DNA of 64,000 nucleotides from DALYDD01 sp031973395 (GCA_031973395.1 DALYDD010000006.1:1-64000); one strand, 5' to 3'; shown: positions 16,032 to 24,994, counted from the first letter of the stretch. Numbers and translations are program-made. Notes: generated by a model from the sequence alone, not told the origin.

Positions 16032-17069
16032 TTATTCCTTTCTCCCCAAAACCTTTTTCGCAGCTTCTTTAATGTGAGAAATTCCCAAGCCATAATGCTC
16101 AACAAGCTCGTGAGGTGTGCCTGATTGTCCGAATAAATCTCGGACCGCAATAAATTCGATTGGTGCAGGATGCGACATATTGCCTGCCAAACATTCTGCA
16201 ATCGCACTGCCCATTCCCCCATTTATCTGATGTTCTTCTACGGTTACGATCGCCCCGCAATCTTCGGCAAGTGCCACAACAGATGCAATATCGAGTGGTT
16301 TTATGGTATGGACATTTAACACCTTCACTGCATACCCTTCCTCCTCGAGTTCATGTGCGGCGCGGATGGCATTGTAGACAAGAAATCCTGTTGCAATAAT
16401 TCCAACTTCGGTTTTCTTTTTCTTCTCTAAAACTTCCGGCGAAGGAATAAAATATAATTCTGCTTTTGTAGGATCACAGGGAGTTTCTTCGGTTGTGATG
16501 ACTGGAGTTTTGTCGCGTTCAAGTCGAATATACGCAGGGGTTTTGATGGAATCAGTGAGTGCGTACTCTGTAATTTTGCGAGCTTCGATTGCATCACAAG
16601 GAGAAAATATTGTCATGTTTGGGATCACACGCATGAGAGCCAGGTCTTCAAGTGCTTGATGCGACCCGCCATCAGGGCCCACAGAAATTCCAGCATGTGA
16701 ACCTGCAATAACGACTTTTTGATTGTTGTAACAGATGGTTGTGCGAATTTGTTCCCAGTTTCGGCCAGGGCTAAACATTGAATAAGAACTAATAACCGGC
16801 AACTTCCCCATCGCCGCCATACCCGATGCGACTGAGGCCATATTTTGTTCCGCTACGCCAATCTCTACGAATCGTTTTGGAAATTTTTCTTTAAAAAGAT
16901 TCATCTTTGTCGATTCGGTAAGGTCTGCACATAAGCCCACAATGCGTTCATCTTTTGTCGCAGCATTTACAAGCCCAGGGCCAAAACCTTCGCGAATAGC
17001 TTTTTGCGCGATAGTTGACTCATCATCATTGAAGAGATCGTGATTAAGTTTTAGGTCTGGATTGAGCAT
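16032..17069 (-). CDS. Transketolase, C-terminal subunit
   Basis: 345 aa. It supplies the pyrimidine-binding and C-terminal domains of a split transketolase, which moves two-carbon units between sugar phosphates. Seen: GLCADLTEST, RFVEIGVAEQNMASVASGMA (the Glu of VAEQN activates thiamine diphosphate), YSMFSPGRNWEQIR, HAGISVGPDGGSHQALEDLA and the C-terminal domain with VEEHQINGGMGSAIAE. It follows the N-terminal subunit gene by 43 bases. Split transketolase is common in archaea and in CPR bacteria. DXS-like enzymes share motifs, but the neighbouring half settles the call. Confidence 0.93.
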   Translation of the reverse strand: MLNPDLKLNHDLFNDDESTIAQKAIREGFGPGLVNAATKDERIVGLCADLTESTKMNLFKEKFPKRFVEIGVAEQNMASVASGMAAMGKLPVISSYSMFSPGRNWEQIRTTICYNNQKVVIAGSHAGISVGPDGGSHQALEDLALMRVIPNMTIFSPCDAIEARKITEYALTDSIKTPAYIRLERDKTPVITTEETPCDPTKAELYFIPSPEVLEKKKKTEVGIIATGFLVYNAIRAAHELEEEGYAVKVLNVHTIKPLDIASVVALAEDCGAIVTVEEHQINGGMGSAIAECLAGNMSHPAPIEFIAVRDLFGQSGTPHELVEHYGLGISHIKEAAKKVLGRKE

Positions 17070-17112
17070 TGGTTGTGATTTTTATAAAGTATAAATAAAG
17101 AGTGCGAATTGT

Positions 17113-17988
17113 TTAAAAAGTATGGGCATGGAGTTCTGCCAAAGCGACCTCTGTTTGTTTTGCTTTTTCTGGGGCACCAGAGACATCGACATTGCCCGGC
17201 GGATTACCATGCCATTCGAACCTTTTTTCCATATACGAAACACCTTTACCGGGAACGGTATGTGCGATGATCATCGAAGGCTTGTCGAAAATCGCTTGGG
17301 CCTGACGGACCGCGCTTGTAATGGCCTGCATATCATGTCCATCGATTTCCTGCACATGCCAGCCGAAACTTTTCCATTTATCATACAGAGGCGCGAGCGG
17401 CATGATATCCTCGGTGTATCCGTCGATCTGAATATTATTTCTATCAATAATCGCAATCAAATTGCCGAGCTTTTCTTTTCCGGCCAATAAACCAGCTTCC
17501 CATATTTGACCTTCATTGTGTTCACCATCAGAGAGCATGCAATAAATAAATCGTGGTGGGATATGGCCATAATCCATTTTGTCAGAAATTGCCATGCCGA
17601 CAGCTTGAGATAAACCAGAGCCGAGTGGACCAGAACTTGTTTCAAGCATGGGTAAAAATTCTCGATGCGGATGACCTTGCAAGCGCGAGCCGAATTTACG
17701 AAGCGTCTTTAATTCTTCTACGGGAAAATAGCCCGCATGTGCCATGGTGGCATAGAGCACCGGGCAGACATGACCATTGGAAACAACTAATCGATCGCGC
17801 TTTATCCATGATGGATTTTTTGGATCATGGTTGAGGAGATGAAAATATAAAGCAGTATAAATATCTGCAAGACCAAGCGGGCCACCGGAATGGCCAGATT
17901 TTGCTTCTGCAAGCATTTCAATTATCGAAATGCGAATATCATTTGCTTTTTTGTTAAGGACGAGAATCTGTTCATCAGAGAGGGACAT
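17113..17988 (-). CDS. Transketolase, N-terminal subunit
   Basis: 291 aa. It carries the thiamine-diphosphate pyrophosphate-binding domain: AKSGHSGGPLGLADIYTALY near residue 27, DRLVVSNGHVCPVLYA, and the metal-binding GDG variant in MLSDGEHNEGQIWEAGL with IIDRNNIQIDG. The C-terminal part includes HTVPGKGVSYMEKRFEWHG. It is the upstream half of a two-gene transketolase and should form a heterotetramer with the product of the next gene. A TATAAT box lies six bases before the ATG. Confidence 0.94.
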   Translation of the reverse strand: MSLSDEQILVLNKKANDIRISIIEMLAEAKSGHSGGPLGLADIYTALYFHLLNHDPKNPSWIKRDRLVVSNGHVCPVLYATMAHAGYFPVEELKTLRKFGSRLQGHPHREFLPMLETSSGPLGSGLSQAVGMAISDKMDYGHIPPRFIYCMLSDGEHNEGQIWEAGLLAGKEKLGNLIAIIDRNNIQIDGYTEDIMPLAPLYDKWKSFGWHVQEIDGHDMQAITSAVRQAQAIFDKPSMIIAHTVPGKGVSYMEKRFEWHGNPPGNVDVSGAPEKAKQTEVALAELHAHTF

Positions 17989-17994
17989 GACTGT

Positions 17995-18000
17995 ATTATA
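17995..18000 (-). promoter_or_regulatory. -10 box, 6 nt before the transketolase ATG
   Basis: Minus strand TATAAT, six bases (ACAGTC), ATG at 17988. No Shine-Dalgarno motif; leaderless layout. Confidence 0.5.
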
Positions 18001-18048
18001 TATGAAAAAAACGAGCTGCGGAAATTAATTAACTCAAGCACAACTCTC

Positions 18049-18543
18049 TCAATTCAGAGCCGTGTACATCTTTTGTAATTTTTGTATATCTTCAAATATG
18101 CGAGAATCAGACGGGATTAAAAATTCATCAATTTCAATAGTGATATTATCCGACCCATTGAATACTCGCTGTAGTGCTGCCAACCGACCATTCCCCTCAA
18201 AAACAAGATGCTTACTGTGAAAAGGAATCGCTTGAATAGGGCTTACTGAGGGCATAATTTCTTCCATAATCGCATTTGATATATGGCCTCCTCGAGCAAT
18301 TTTTTCTTTATGATCGATGATTGCTTTGGCGCGCAGATCAACTTTGTCGAGCGCCGTCTCCCTATTAATTGGATGAATCGGGGCAAGAGAATCCAGAGAC
18401 ACAGCCTTGAATGCATGAATTTGTGATTCCCGCTTGATATCGATGACAATTTTTGCCAAAAGAGCATCGCTCATGGAGAGATGTTTGAGTTCTGGTGTTT
18501 TGTTCAGAAGCCACTCTTTGAGTCTGTGTAGTTTTCGAAACAT
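18049..18543 (-). CDS. ParB/sulfiredoxin-fold-like protein, unknown role
   Basis: 164 aa. The central stretch VFEGNGRLAALQRVF resembles the GxxR loop of ParB/Srx-type nucleotide-binding folds (usual form DGHHRxxAA), with a preceding acidic/hydrophobic strand pair. The ParB helix-turn-helix is absent, so it is not a chromosome-partition ParB. It lies between rpe and the transketolase genes on the same strand, 12 bases after rpe, and is probably in their operon. A small enzyme or regulator with this fold is the best guess. The fold assignment rests on one motif and is tentative. Confidence 0.5.
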   Translation of the reverse strand: MFRKLHRLKEWLLNKTPELKHLSMSDALLAKIVIDIKRESQIHAFKAVSLDSLAPIHPINRETALDKVDLRAKAIIDHKEKIARGGHISNAIMEEIMPSVSPIQAIPFHSKHLVFEGNGRLAALQRVFNGSDNITIEIDEFLIPSDSRIFEDIQKLQKMYTALN

Positions 18544-18555
18544 CAGAAATATATA

Positions 18556-19380
18556 TTACCCCAATACCTCCTCAAAAAATTCAATTTCTTGCCTCGGAGA
18601 ATCTGCATCAAAAATATCATGTCCAGAAACCAATTTATCAACACCTGCATCATATAATGGTCGTGCATTTTCTGGAGTGACACCGCCATCAACCGAGATT
18701 TCCAATTCTTTGATTTCCCCACCGTCCGCCTTCATTTTTTCATTATGTTCACCCAGTGCTCGCCTCACCTGATGAATGGTGTCAAAAACTGAATGCGCAA
18801 AAGGTTTTCCTTGATACCCGACTTCGGCAATACCCATACATTGGATACCAGAAATATCCTTGAGGTGCTTATCAAAAATAAATGAAGTTAGTTTTTCTGA
18901 AATAGGGCCCGGTAAAACCGCGAGGCTGATTTCGAGACTATATTCTTTTGCAACTTCGATAGCGACACCGATATCGTTCATATTGTGATCGCGCACATGC
19001 AAAATTACTCGATTAATACCCACCTTCGCCCATTCATCCACTGCTTTTGCAGGATTTTCTACCATGAGATCAACGTCGTAATCGAGCTCCTCCCAGAAAG
19101 GCAGACCTTTTGTTTGATCCTGCATCTGTCTAAAATGCGTATCCAAATGGTCTTCGATCCGACCCTCACCTGCTTTTATATTGTCATGCAATCCAATGCC
19201 ATGAGAAGGCTTTTTAAAAGGCCAAGAAAGTGATGGTACAAAAATCCCGTCCATAATATCGATTTGAGCGCGAGGCACGGCGCCATGAATCATCCCCGCC
19301 TTGAAATCGAGATCTTGATAATCCTTCGGCATGATTGCCGGAATAATTGTTGATGAAATAAGTTTTTGTTCTGGATCCAT
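18556..19380 (-). CDS. Ribulose-phosphate 3-epimerase-like protein
   Basis: 274 aa, longer than the usual 220. It interconverts ribulose 5-phosphate and xylulose 5-phosphate. Seen: IIPAIMPKD at the start (strand 1), AQIDIMDGIFVPSLSWP (metal-binding Asp, usually HxDVMDG), DVDLMVENPAKAVDEW, VILHVRD (second metal His), and the C-terminal phosphate-binding ISVDGGVTPENARPLYDAGVDKLVSG. The His before IDIMDG is replaced by Gln, and there are insertions of about 50 residues, so specificity may differ from a standard Rpe. It is co-oriented with rpiB and the transketolase halves. Confidence 0.85.
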   Translation of the reverse strand: MDPEQKLISSTIIPAIMPKDYQDLDFKAGMIHGAVPRAQIDIMDGIFVPSLSWPFKKPSHGIGLHDNIKAGEGRIEDHLDTHFRQMQDQTKGLPFWEELDYDVDLMVENPAKAVDEWAKVGINRVILHVRDHNMNDIGVAIEVAKEYSLEISLAVLPGPISEKLTSFIFDKHLKDISGIQCMGIAEVGYQGKPFAHSVFDTIHQVRRALGEHNEKMKADGGEIKELEISVDGGVTPENARPLYDAGVDKLVSGHDIFDADSPRQEIEFFEEVLG

Positions 19381-19448
19381 AATTTTCTGAATTAAATTAT
19401 TTTATGTGATTTTGACAAGTGATTTGATAGATAGAGAAATATATGTGC

Positions 19449-20000
19449 CTAATTTTCTTTTTCAATATCTTCTATTTCCTGAATGCGCCTACTATGACGA
19501 TCATCCTCGGAAAAAGAAGTTTCGAGCCACAATAATACCATATCAAGAGCCTCTTCTTTATCTAAAAAACGTGCTGCTAGCGATAAGATATTGGCATCAT
19601 TATGCTCTCGCGAAAGCTTGGTAATCTGCTCTATGAGCTGTCGCGAGCCACCCGTTTGGACACCCCCGTATACGACCGCAGCCCTTACATGCGGAAATTT
19701 ATTCGCAAGCATTGCTTCACCTTGGCCTGTGCCACCAATAATGATACCGACAATATCTCTGCCTTCGGCATTATGCGGGTCGCCGTGCACCGTGTGACTC
19801 GTATGATCTCCACTAATACGCGATTCTTCATACGTTGAAACATCTTGTGCAACTTTGGAGATATAAAAGGGGTAGTCATCCTCGGGAATTAATTCATGTG
19901 CCCCGTGATCATGGACATCATAGCCTCTGGTGAGCAATTCCTCAGTGAGAAAGGCCTTGAGATCGAAGCCTGCATGATCTGAAGCAATGGAAATTTTCAT
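19449..20000 (-). CDS. rpiB: Ribose 5-phosphate isomerase B-like protein
   Basis: 183 aa from the ATG at 20000; an upstream TTG six codons earlier lies in the promoter. RpiB/LacAB fold: KISIASDHAGFDLKAFL at the N-terminus and the GIIIGGTGQGEAMLANKFPHVRA loop, where most RpiB proteins have G-C/S-G-x-G. It interconverts ribose and ribulose 5-phosphates. An insertion of about 35 residues rich in His and Asp (around residues 60-90) makes it longer than the usual 145-150 aa. A TATAAT box lies exactly six bases before this ATG, which supports the start. Confidence 0.87.
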   Translation of the reverse strand: MKISIASDHAGFDLKAFLTEELLTRGYDVHDHGAHELIPEDDYPFYISKVAQDVSTYEESRISGDHTSHTVHGDPHNAEGRDIVGIIIGGTGQGEAMLANKFPHVRAAVVYGGVQTGGSRQLIEQITKLSREHNDANILSLAARFLDKEEALDMVLLWLETSFSEDDRHSRRIQEIEDIEKEN

Positions 20001-20006
20001 AAGGAC

Positions 20007-20012
20007 ATTATA
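20007..20012 (-). promoter_or_regulatory. -10 box, 6 nt before rpiB ATG
   Basis: Minus strand TATAAT-GTCCTT-ATG. The box would be coding if the upstream TTG start were used, so it argues for the ATG at 20000 and a leaderless mRNA. Confidence 0.5.
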
Positions 20013-20058
20013 GCTCAAACAAGAGCCAAAAACAGGTCTATTTTATTTGTCCGCAACA

Positions 20059-20448
20059 TTAATTAAGTGCTGGGTCTCGGACATCGTCTCCTAAGATTTC
20101 CAATGCTGCACTTGCCAAATGCTGGCCAAACTCACTTAATTGAGCCCCAAGTAATTGCACTTCTAGAGTTCTTTGGTTACCAGACTTAATATGAACTCTT
20201 ATAAAACCTTTTGTATTAGCAAAATATATAAACTCAACTTCAAAGTCAGCACCCCTCAACTCTTCGCTCTCGGCAGGAAATGTTCCGTAGATAAATTCAA
20301 GCATGCCAGCATTTATACGATCTTTGTCGATAGGATGCTCAGATCGAAAAACAGCAGGAAATTCTTTGACTGTACCAGATTTGACCTTTACACCCTCCTC
20401 CTCTGGTACGAAACCGCTACCGCCCGGTGTTATTTCTCTTGGTGACAT
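20059..20448 (-). CDS. Hypothetical protein
   Basis: 129 aa, acidic, without membrane segments or Cys. The first 25 residues are polar (PGGSGFVPEEEG) and the rest alternates hydrophobic and charged residues, suggesting a small alpha/beta domain (FEVEFIYFANTKGFIRVHI could be two strands). I do not recognise a family. It lies between gap and rpiB in the central carbon gene run, 26 bases downstream of gap, so it is probably co-transcribed, but nothing links it to sugar metabolism by sequence. Confidence 0.6.
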   Translation of the reverse strand: MSPREITPGGSGFVPEEEGVKVKSGTVKEFPAVFRSEHPIDKDRINAGMLEFIYGTFPAESEELRGADFEVEFIYFANTKGFIRVHIKSGNQRTLEVQLLGAQLSEFGQHLASAALEILGDDVRDPALN

Positions 20449-20474
20449 TATATTTTTATTTTAGAGTTTTAATA

Positions 20475-21506
20475 TCAAACTAATTTCGCAACCTCAACAA
20501 CATGTCTCACTAAGCTATGTGTATACCCCCCTTCATTGTCATACCAAGCCAAAACTTTTACCAAATTTCCATCAACCACTCGAGTCATTTTCAGATCTGC
20601 AATTGACGCATGCGGATTACCGATAATGTCTCGCGATACCAATTCTTCTTCAGTGGCATCAAAAATACCTTTCCATTTTGCTTCGGTCGCTGCGGCCTTG
20701 AGTAGAGAATTTACTTCTTCAACCGTAGTTGGACGTCTTGAGATAAAAGTAATATCAACCAATGAACCTGTAACAATCGGTACGCGCACGGCAATACCAT
20801 CGAATTTTCCTTGAAGATCAGGGATGACTTTTGCAACCGCAACAGCGGCACCAGTAGACGAAGGCGCCATATTCATCGCAGCCGCACGACCCTCTCGCCA
20901 ATCTTTTTTATTTGGACCATCAACTAATGACTGGCTTGCAGTATATGCATGTGTCGTGTTGAGAATAGCTTTTTCAATTCCAATTTTTTCATGAAGAACC
21001 GAGATCAGTGGGCTTGCGGCATTTGTGGTACAAGACGCATTTGAACTGATTGCACAACTAGGTAATGCATTTTCATTAATTCCCATAAGTACAGTCGCAC
21101 CAGCGATTGCACCAGCAGGATCATCTTTTATAGGAGCGGAGACGACGACACGCTTTGCACCAGCGGTTACATGCGCATTTGCTTTATCTGTTTGAGTAAA
21201 AAATCCTGTTGATTCGAGAACAATATCAATCGCGAGGTCCTTCCACGGAAGCAAAGCGGGATCTTTTTCACTTAAATATTTTACTTCCTGGCCATTGACC
21301 ATGATGACGTTTTTTTCTTTGTCGGCTTTTACATCCAGATTACTGCGGCCGTATGCGCTATCATATTTCATGAGATATGCGATATTTTCGATATCCGCAA
21401 GATCGTTTATAGCCACAACCTCGAGAGTTGGCTCCATAACTGCTAATTTGAGAAAGGCTCGGCCGATTCGTCCTGCGCCATTGATGGCTACGCGTTTTTT
21501 GTTCAT
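20475..21506 (-). CDS. gap: Glyceraldehyde 3-phosphate dehydrogenase
   Basis: 343 aa from the ATG at 21506, which begins MNKKRVAINGAGRIGRAF; a 31-codon upstream extension is not conserved-looking. The NAD-binding Rossmann motif is at the N-terminus, the catalytic Cys lies in SNASCTTNAASPLI, the His in LNTTHAYTASQ, and the C-terminal VLAWYDNEGGYTHSLV matches the family WYDNE motif. It oxidises glyceraldehyde 3-phosphate with phosphate and NAD(P). An extended -10 (TGGTATAAT at about 21544-21552) gives a leader of roughly 30 bases. Confidence 0.97.
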   Translation of the reverse strand: MNKKRVAINGAGRIGRAFLKLAVMEPTLEVVAINDLADIENIAYLMKYDSAYGRSNLDVKADKEKNVIMVNGQEVKYLSEKDPALLPWKDLAIDIVLESTGFFTQTDKANAHVTAGAKRVVVSAPIKDDPAGAIAGATVLMGINENALPSCAISSNASCTTNAASPLISVLHEKIGIEKAILNTTHAYTASQSLVDGPNKKDWREGRAAAMNMAPSSTGAAVAVAKVIPDLQGKFDGIAVRVPIVTGSLVDITFISRRPTTVEEVNSLLKAAATEAKWKGIFDATEEELVSRDIIGNPHASIADLKMTRVVDGNLVKVLAWYDNEGGYTHSLVRHVVEVAKLV

Positions 21507-21601
21507 ATCTGTGTGTTTATTGTCTAAAAATAGGTATGCAACGATTATACCACGGCAAAAAGTCCTAGTTTGGTTTATGGCCCACAAAGCAGCCTCCAAC
21601 T

Positions 21602-21724
21602 TTAGGCGTCAGTGAAGACTTCGTCATTGAAATGACGTTGATCTTGCCAGCGTTTTTCAGAAATAATATTATGCTGACTTATTGTTTCCATGAACTGCGC
21701 AAGCTTTTGCTCCACATTTCCCAC
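21602..21724 (-). CDS. Possible 40-aa ORF continuing the upstream frame
   Basis: After the TAA of the gene at 21737-22537, the same frame stays open for 44 codons and reads like protein (EQKLAQFMETISQH, then SEKRWQDQRHFNDEVF), ending in TAA at 21602. A GTG at 21724 could start it. It may be a separate small gene, the remains of a gene, or a C-terminal extension cut off by a stop. No family is recognised. Confidence 0.25.
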   Translation of the reverse strand: MGNVEQKLAQFMETISQHNIISEKRWQDQRHFNDEVFTDA

Positions 21725-21736
21725 TTTTTCATTAAC

Positions 21737-22537
21737 TTAAGCCCAATCGTCTTGGTAATCAGTAATTTCGCCGGTATTGATATCAACAATCATTACTACC
21801 GCAGCATCCGTAACTGTAGGCGGTAGATCGTATTTGATATACCACTTCCCTTCTTTGCCTTTTATGGGCACCGCTTCGATAAGCTCAAATTTTTGACCAT
21901 GTTCCTCCATGTTCGGATATTTTTCCATTACCTTTCTCTCTGCAAAATATAATGCTTTTTGTTGGAGTAAGAAAGTTGCCGATGCATCACCTGCTTCTCT
22001 CATCGAATGGGCAATGAGATACTGGACGAAACTTTTTGAAATACCCTCTTTTTCTATTTCATCAGAAATATTGATATGGGCCACTTTTGAAAACTCAATT
22101 GAGAAAGAATCTCCAAATTTAGATTTAGCTATGCCATATCCATTTTTTGGCATATCTGCTTCGGCCGGCACTATATTAGAAATTTTGATCTCGATAAATT
22201 TGAGAGCAGATCTGGGCAGTGCAGGATAATCGAAAGCGAAACCATTTTTTTCATCGATGTATGTTTCGAGGAAAAACTCTTCGGTCACCGAATCCTTGTC
22301 TTCCCTGAATAAGACACCATTCGACTTTTCGACATTATGATTTAAAATGGCAACCCAGCCAGGCACCTTTGTCACTGGATCTACATATTCTACCTGCTTT
22401 ACAAACGGAGAAGGCTTGTCATTGACCTGCGATGTATCCCTAGTCATGTATTGCTGACCTTTGGGGTCTTTGTGATAAGAAATATATATCGCAGCACCGA
22501 TACACACGACAACTAAAACAATGATAATAATTTTCAT
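21737..22537 (-). CDS. Membrane-anchored or exported protein, unknown
   Basis: 266 aa. A hydrophobic N-terminus (residues 2-20, KIIIIVLVVVCIGAAIYIS) acts as an anchor or signal. The remaining 245 residues look like a soluble alpha/beta domain with several aromatic residues and no Cys. The end (VVMIVDINTGEITDYQDDWA) resembles the closing strand of PepSY-like or cystatin-like modules, which is only a weak resemblance. Its start codon lies eight bases after the stop of 22546-23130, so the two are probably co-transcribed. Confidence 0.65.
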   Translation of the reverse strand: MKIIIIVLVVVCIGAAIYISYHKDPKGQQYMTRDTSQVNDKPSPFVKQVEYVDPVTKVPGWVAILNHNVEKSNGVLFREDKDSVTEEFFLETYIDEKNGFAFDYPALPRSALKFIEIKISNIVPAEADMPKNGYGIAKSKFGDSFSIEFSKVAHINISDEIEKEGISKSFVQYLIAHSMREAGDASATFLLQQKALYFAERKVMEKYPNMEEHGQKFELIEAVPIKGKEGKWYIKYDLPPTVTDAAVVMIVDINTGEITDYQDDWA

Positions 22538-22545
22538 GCTTTATA

Positions 22546-23130
22546 TTATATAGGATTTGAAAGAAGTACGTCCTCAGAGTCCGGCATACCCATGGCTTCC
22601 GCCTCGGTTAAATGACCATCGTATTCACTTACACGAACCAGCTTATCGCCACCCTTGAATAGAAGCACCAAGCCATGTTCAGCTTCCCAGTCACAATCGC
22701 AACAAACTTGCACATATATTTGCTTATTATTCGCAGGATCAGCATTAGCATGAACACGATCTCTGTATTTAATATAAATCTCTTTTGGATGTATGTGAGA
22801 CCAGACCTCAGGTGCACTGTCTATTTTCACCATCTCATCGTCGGACATGATTTCCATCGTCTGCTTATAATTTCCATATACCACCTCAGATATTTTTTCT
22901 CTATATTTTGTATCCAGTTTAAGGAAAGCCTCAATTGCCTTAGGGATCAACCCTTCAATTTCTGTTTTATTTTTTTGATAAAAATCTTTCCCCCAGTCAT
23001 CTTCAATCGGAACAACGAACGGAACCGCTTGATTATCAAATAGAGGAATCTCAATGGGCTGACTTTGAGACCACTCTGCTGCATAAGGATGAGTGGTCCA
23101 AGGGCCTAGAGATGGCAAAAGTTCTTGCAT
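22546..23130 (-). CDS. DUF6985-like protein
   Basis: 194 aa, acidic and cytoplasmic. The C-terminal third has the pattern VQVCCDCDWEAEHGLVLLFK followed by KLVRVSEYDGHLTEAEA, which I associate with DUF6985 domains found in enterobacterial and phage-associated proteins and sometimes next to toxins. The N-terminal half (IEIPLFDNQAVPFVVPI, then a helical LIPKAIEAFLKLD) fits the same family. No biochemical role is known to me. A TAAAAT box lies six bases before the ATG. Confidence 0.6.
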   Translation of the reverse strand: MQELLPSLGPWTTHPYAAEWSQSQPIEIPLFDNQAVPFVVPIEDDWGKDFYQKNKTEIEGLIPKAIEAFLKLDTKYREKISEVVYGNYKQTMEIMSDDEMVKIDSAPEVWSHIHPKEIYIKYRDRVHANADPANNKQIYVQVCCDCDWEAEHGLVLLFKGGDKLVRVSEYDGHLTEAEAMGMPDSEDVLLSNPI

Positions 23131-23136
23131 GTATTT

Positions 23137-23142
23137 ATTTTA
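23137..23142 (-). promoter_or_regulatory. -10 box, 6 nt before ATG
   Basis: Minus strand TAAAAT, six bases (AAATAC), ATG at 23130. The box lies just upstream of, and partly beside, the gatB stop codon at 23145. Confidence 0.35.
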
Positions 23143-23144
23143 GA

Positions 23145-24845
23145 TTAAAGACTTTGAACGTAAACAACTACCGCCTCTTTTGCCGCCGCAGGATTCACCG
23201 AACCCTTACTCGCCTTCATAATTTGACCGACGAAGAACATGAGCGCACTTTCTTTGCCTGCCTTATAGTCCGCGACAACAGTTGGGTGAGCGGCCACAAG
23301 TTCTGCAATCATTTTATTGAGTGCCTCAGGATCATTTTTCTGAATAAGACCTTCTGCTTCGGCAATCTCTCGAGTAGCTTTATTGAGTACATTTTCTCGG
23401 GCAAGTCTCGAAAGCGGCGCGGCTGAGTCTTTTTTATTTTCATCGCTATCAACAACAGTGATATCGTAATATGCGAAGAAAAGCATGGCTAAGAGATCTT
23501 TTGCCCCACGAGAAGATAGCTCCCCTGCTTTGATCATCAAAATAATGTCCGCAAAGTTCTGAACCGGGATTTTTATCTCTTCAGAGATCGCGTTTGCTGT
23601 ACTGTATTTTTTGATCAAACCAGCCATGTCAGAAGTAACGTAGTTTGTCGCCAATTTGATCAATTCTTTTTCTTTCAAAATATCTGCGGTAAGTTCAAAG
23701 AAATTTCGGAAACCTGTATTCTGTACAAACATTTCCGCATCCTCTGCCTTCATCTCAAATGTATCAGTAAATCGAGCACGTACATCCCATGGAAGCGCTG
23801 GCATGCCAGCCAAGATAGTAGAGTGTTCAAAGTCTGGAACTTCACTTACAAAAAGCTTTGGAATATCAGGGTCTGGAAAATACATATAATCATGTGAATT
23901 TTCTTTTGCTCGCTGGCTAAAAGTTTTGCCAGTAGACTCGTCGAAGCCTCGAGTTTCCTGTACCAATTTTTGTTTCGCCAAAGCCTCTTTCCATTCTTGT
24001 GCGTCTTCGCGTTTAGCACCCGCGGCCTCAGCCGCTTCAATCGCCTCAATATGTCTTCGTAGCTCGAGCTCGATCGCCCGTTCTACAGATTTAAATGAGT
24101 TGAGGTTTTTCACTTCAACTTTTGTGCCAAATGTTTTGAAAGCCTCTTTTTCGACTGGCTTATTTTCTGCCAATGCGCGCTCGATATATTCATGTGCTTT
24201 TGGATCTGTGGTAATAGAAATATTTGCTTCAACACGCATTTCTCCTTTTTCCATATTTGCCTCCCCTGCACCAAGATATCGCAAAAGCAACTGTAATTCT
24301 CGTGCGAATTCTCCTGCAGTTTTGGCATCCCGAATCACAGGCTCTGTCACAAGCTCCATGAGCGGCACACCGGAACGATTGAAATTCACAAGACTATAAT
24401 CCCCTTTATCATGACTTGAACTTGCGGTATCTTCCTCGAGATGAATTCGCGTCAATTCAATACCTCGCAATTTTCCGCTAACGATTAATGGATGAGCGAA
24501 CTGACTGATCTGATATGCCTTTGGAATATCAGGATAAAAATAATTCTTTCGATCCCATTCGGTAAAATTTGCAACCTGGCCGCCGATGGCTGTACCTATG
24601 CGGATCATGTGTTTGATCGCCTGCTTATTGAGGACCGGCAAAGTTCCAGGGTGCCCCATACAAATTGCACAGACATTATAGTTTGGGCGTTCTTCGTCTG
24701 GATTATTTTTGCAGGCGCAAAACATTTTCGACTGCGTTTTGAGCTCAGCATGAATCTCCATACCGATTACAGGATAATAGAGTCGCCCATTGGACTCGAT
24801 TGCATATGTAGTTGCGCCATTTGCGCTCGGAGTTGAGTCTGACAT
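23145..24845 (-). CDS. gatB: Asp-tRNA(Asn)/Glu-tRNA(Gln) amidotransferase subunit B
   Basis: 566 aa from the ATG at 24845. GatB is the kinase subunit that activates Glu-tRNA(Gln) or Asp-tRNA(Asn) for transamidation. Seen: PVIGMEIHAELKTQSKMFC near the start, CAICMGHPGTLPVLNKQA, DRKNYFYPDIPKAYQISQ, RIHLEEDTASS, NFNRSGVPLMELVTEP, and the C-terminal YqeY-like tail domain (about 420-566). The extra 20 residues at the N-terminus (MSDSTPSANGATTYAIESNG) are low complexity. GatA and GatC are not in the window. The length is longer than the usual 475-500 aa. Confidence 0.96.
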   Translation of the reverse strand: MSDSTPSANGATTYAIESNGRLYYPVIGMEIHAELKTQSKMFCACKNNPDEERPNYNVCAICMGHPGTLPVLNKQAIKHMIRIGTAIGGQVANFTEWDRKNYFYPDIPKAYQISQFAHPLIVSGKLRGIELTRIHLEEDTASSSHDKGDYSLVNFNRSGVPLMELVTEPVIRDAKTAGEFARELQLLLRYLGAGEANMEKGEMRVEANISITTDPKAHEYIERALAENKPVEKEAFKTFGTKVEVKNLNSFKSVERAIELELRRHIEAIEAAEAAGAKREDAQEWKEALAKQKLVQETRGFDESTGKTFSQRAKENSHDYMYFPDPDIPKLFVSEVPDFEHSTILAGMPALPWDVRARFTDTFEMKAEDAEMFVQNTGFRNFFELTADILKEKELIKLATNYVTSDMAGLIKKYSTANAISEEIKIPVQNFADIILMIKAGELSSRGAKDLLAMLFFAYYDITVVDSDENKKDSAAPLSRLARENVLNKATREIAEAEGLIQKNDPEALNKMIAELVAAHPTVVADYKAGKESALMFFVGQIMKASKGSVNPAAAKEAVVVYVQSL

Positions 24846-24854
24846 GTATAGGAG

Positions 24855-24860
24855 ATAATA
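24855..24860 (-). promoter_or_regulatory. -10 box, 9 nt before gatB ATG
   Basis: Minus strand TATTAT, nine bases (CTCCTATAC), ATG at 24845. Short or absent leader. Confidence 0.35.
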
Positions 24861-24994
24861 CCTGAAATGAGAGTGTTTTGGAAGGGTCTGTACTGGCTGC
24901 GATTTCTCTAACACTAGAGAATGTTTTTATAAAAAATCCAGTTGTCAAAATACACATTGTAGCTATAATTAAATCACAATGCCTTCGGGCCAAT

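Noticed and set aside
21507..21599. 31-codon N-terminal extension of GAPDH
   Set aside because: It overlaps the TGGTATAAT promoter box, and the conserved NAD-binding start begins at the ATG at 21506.
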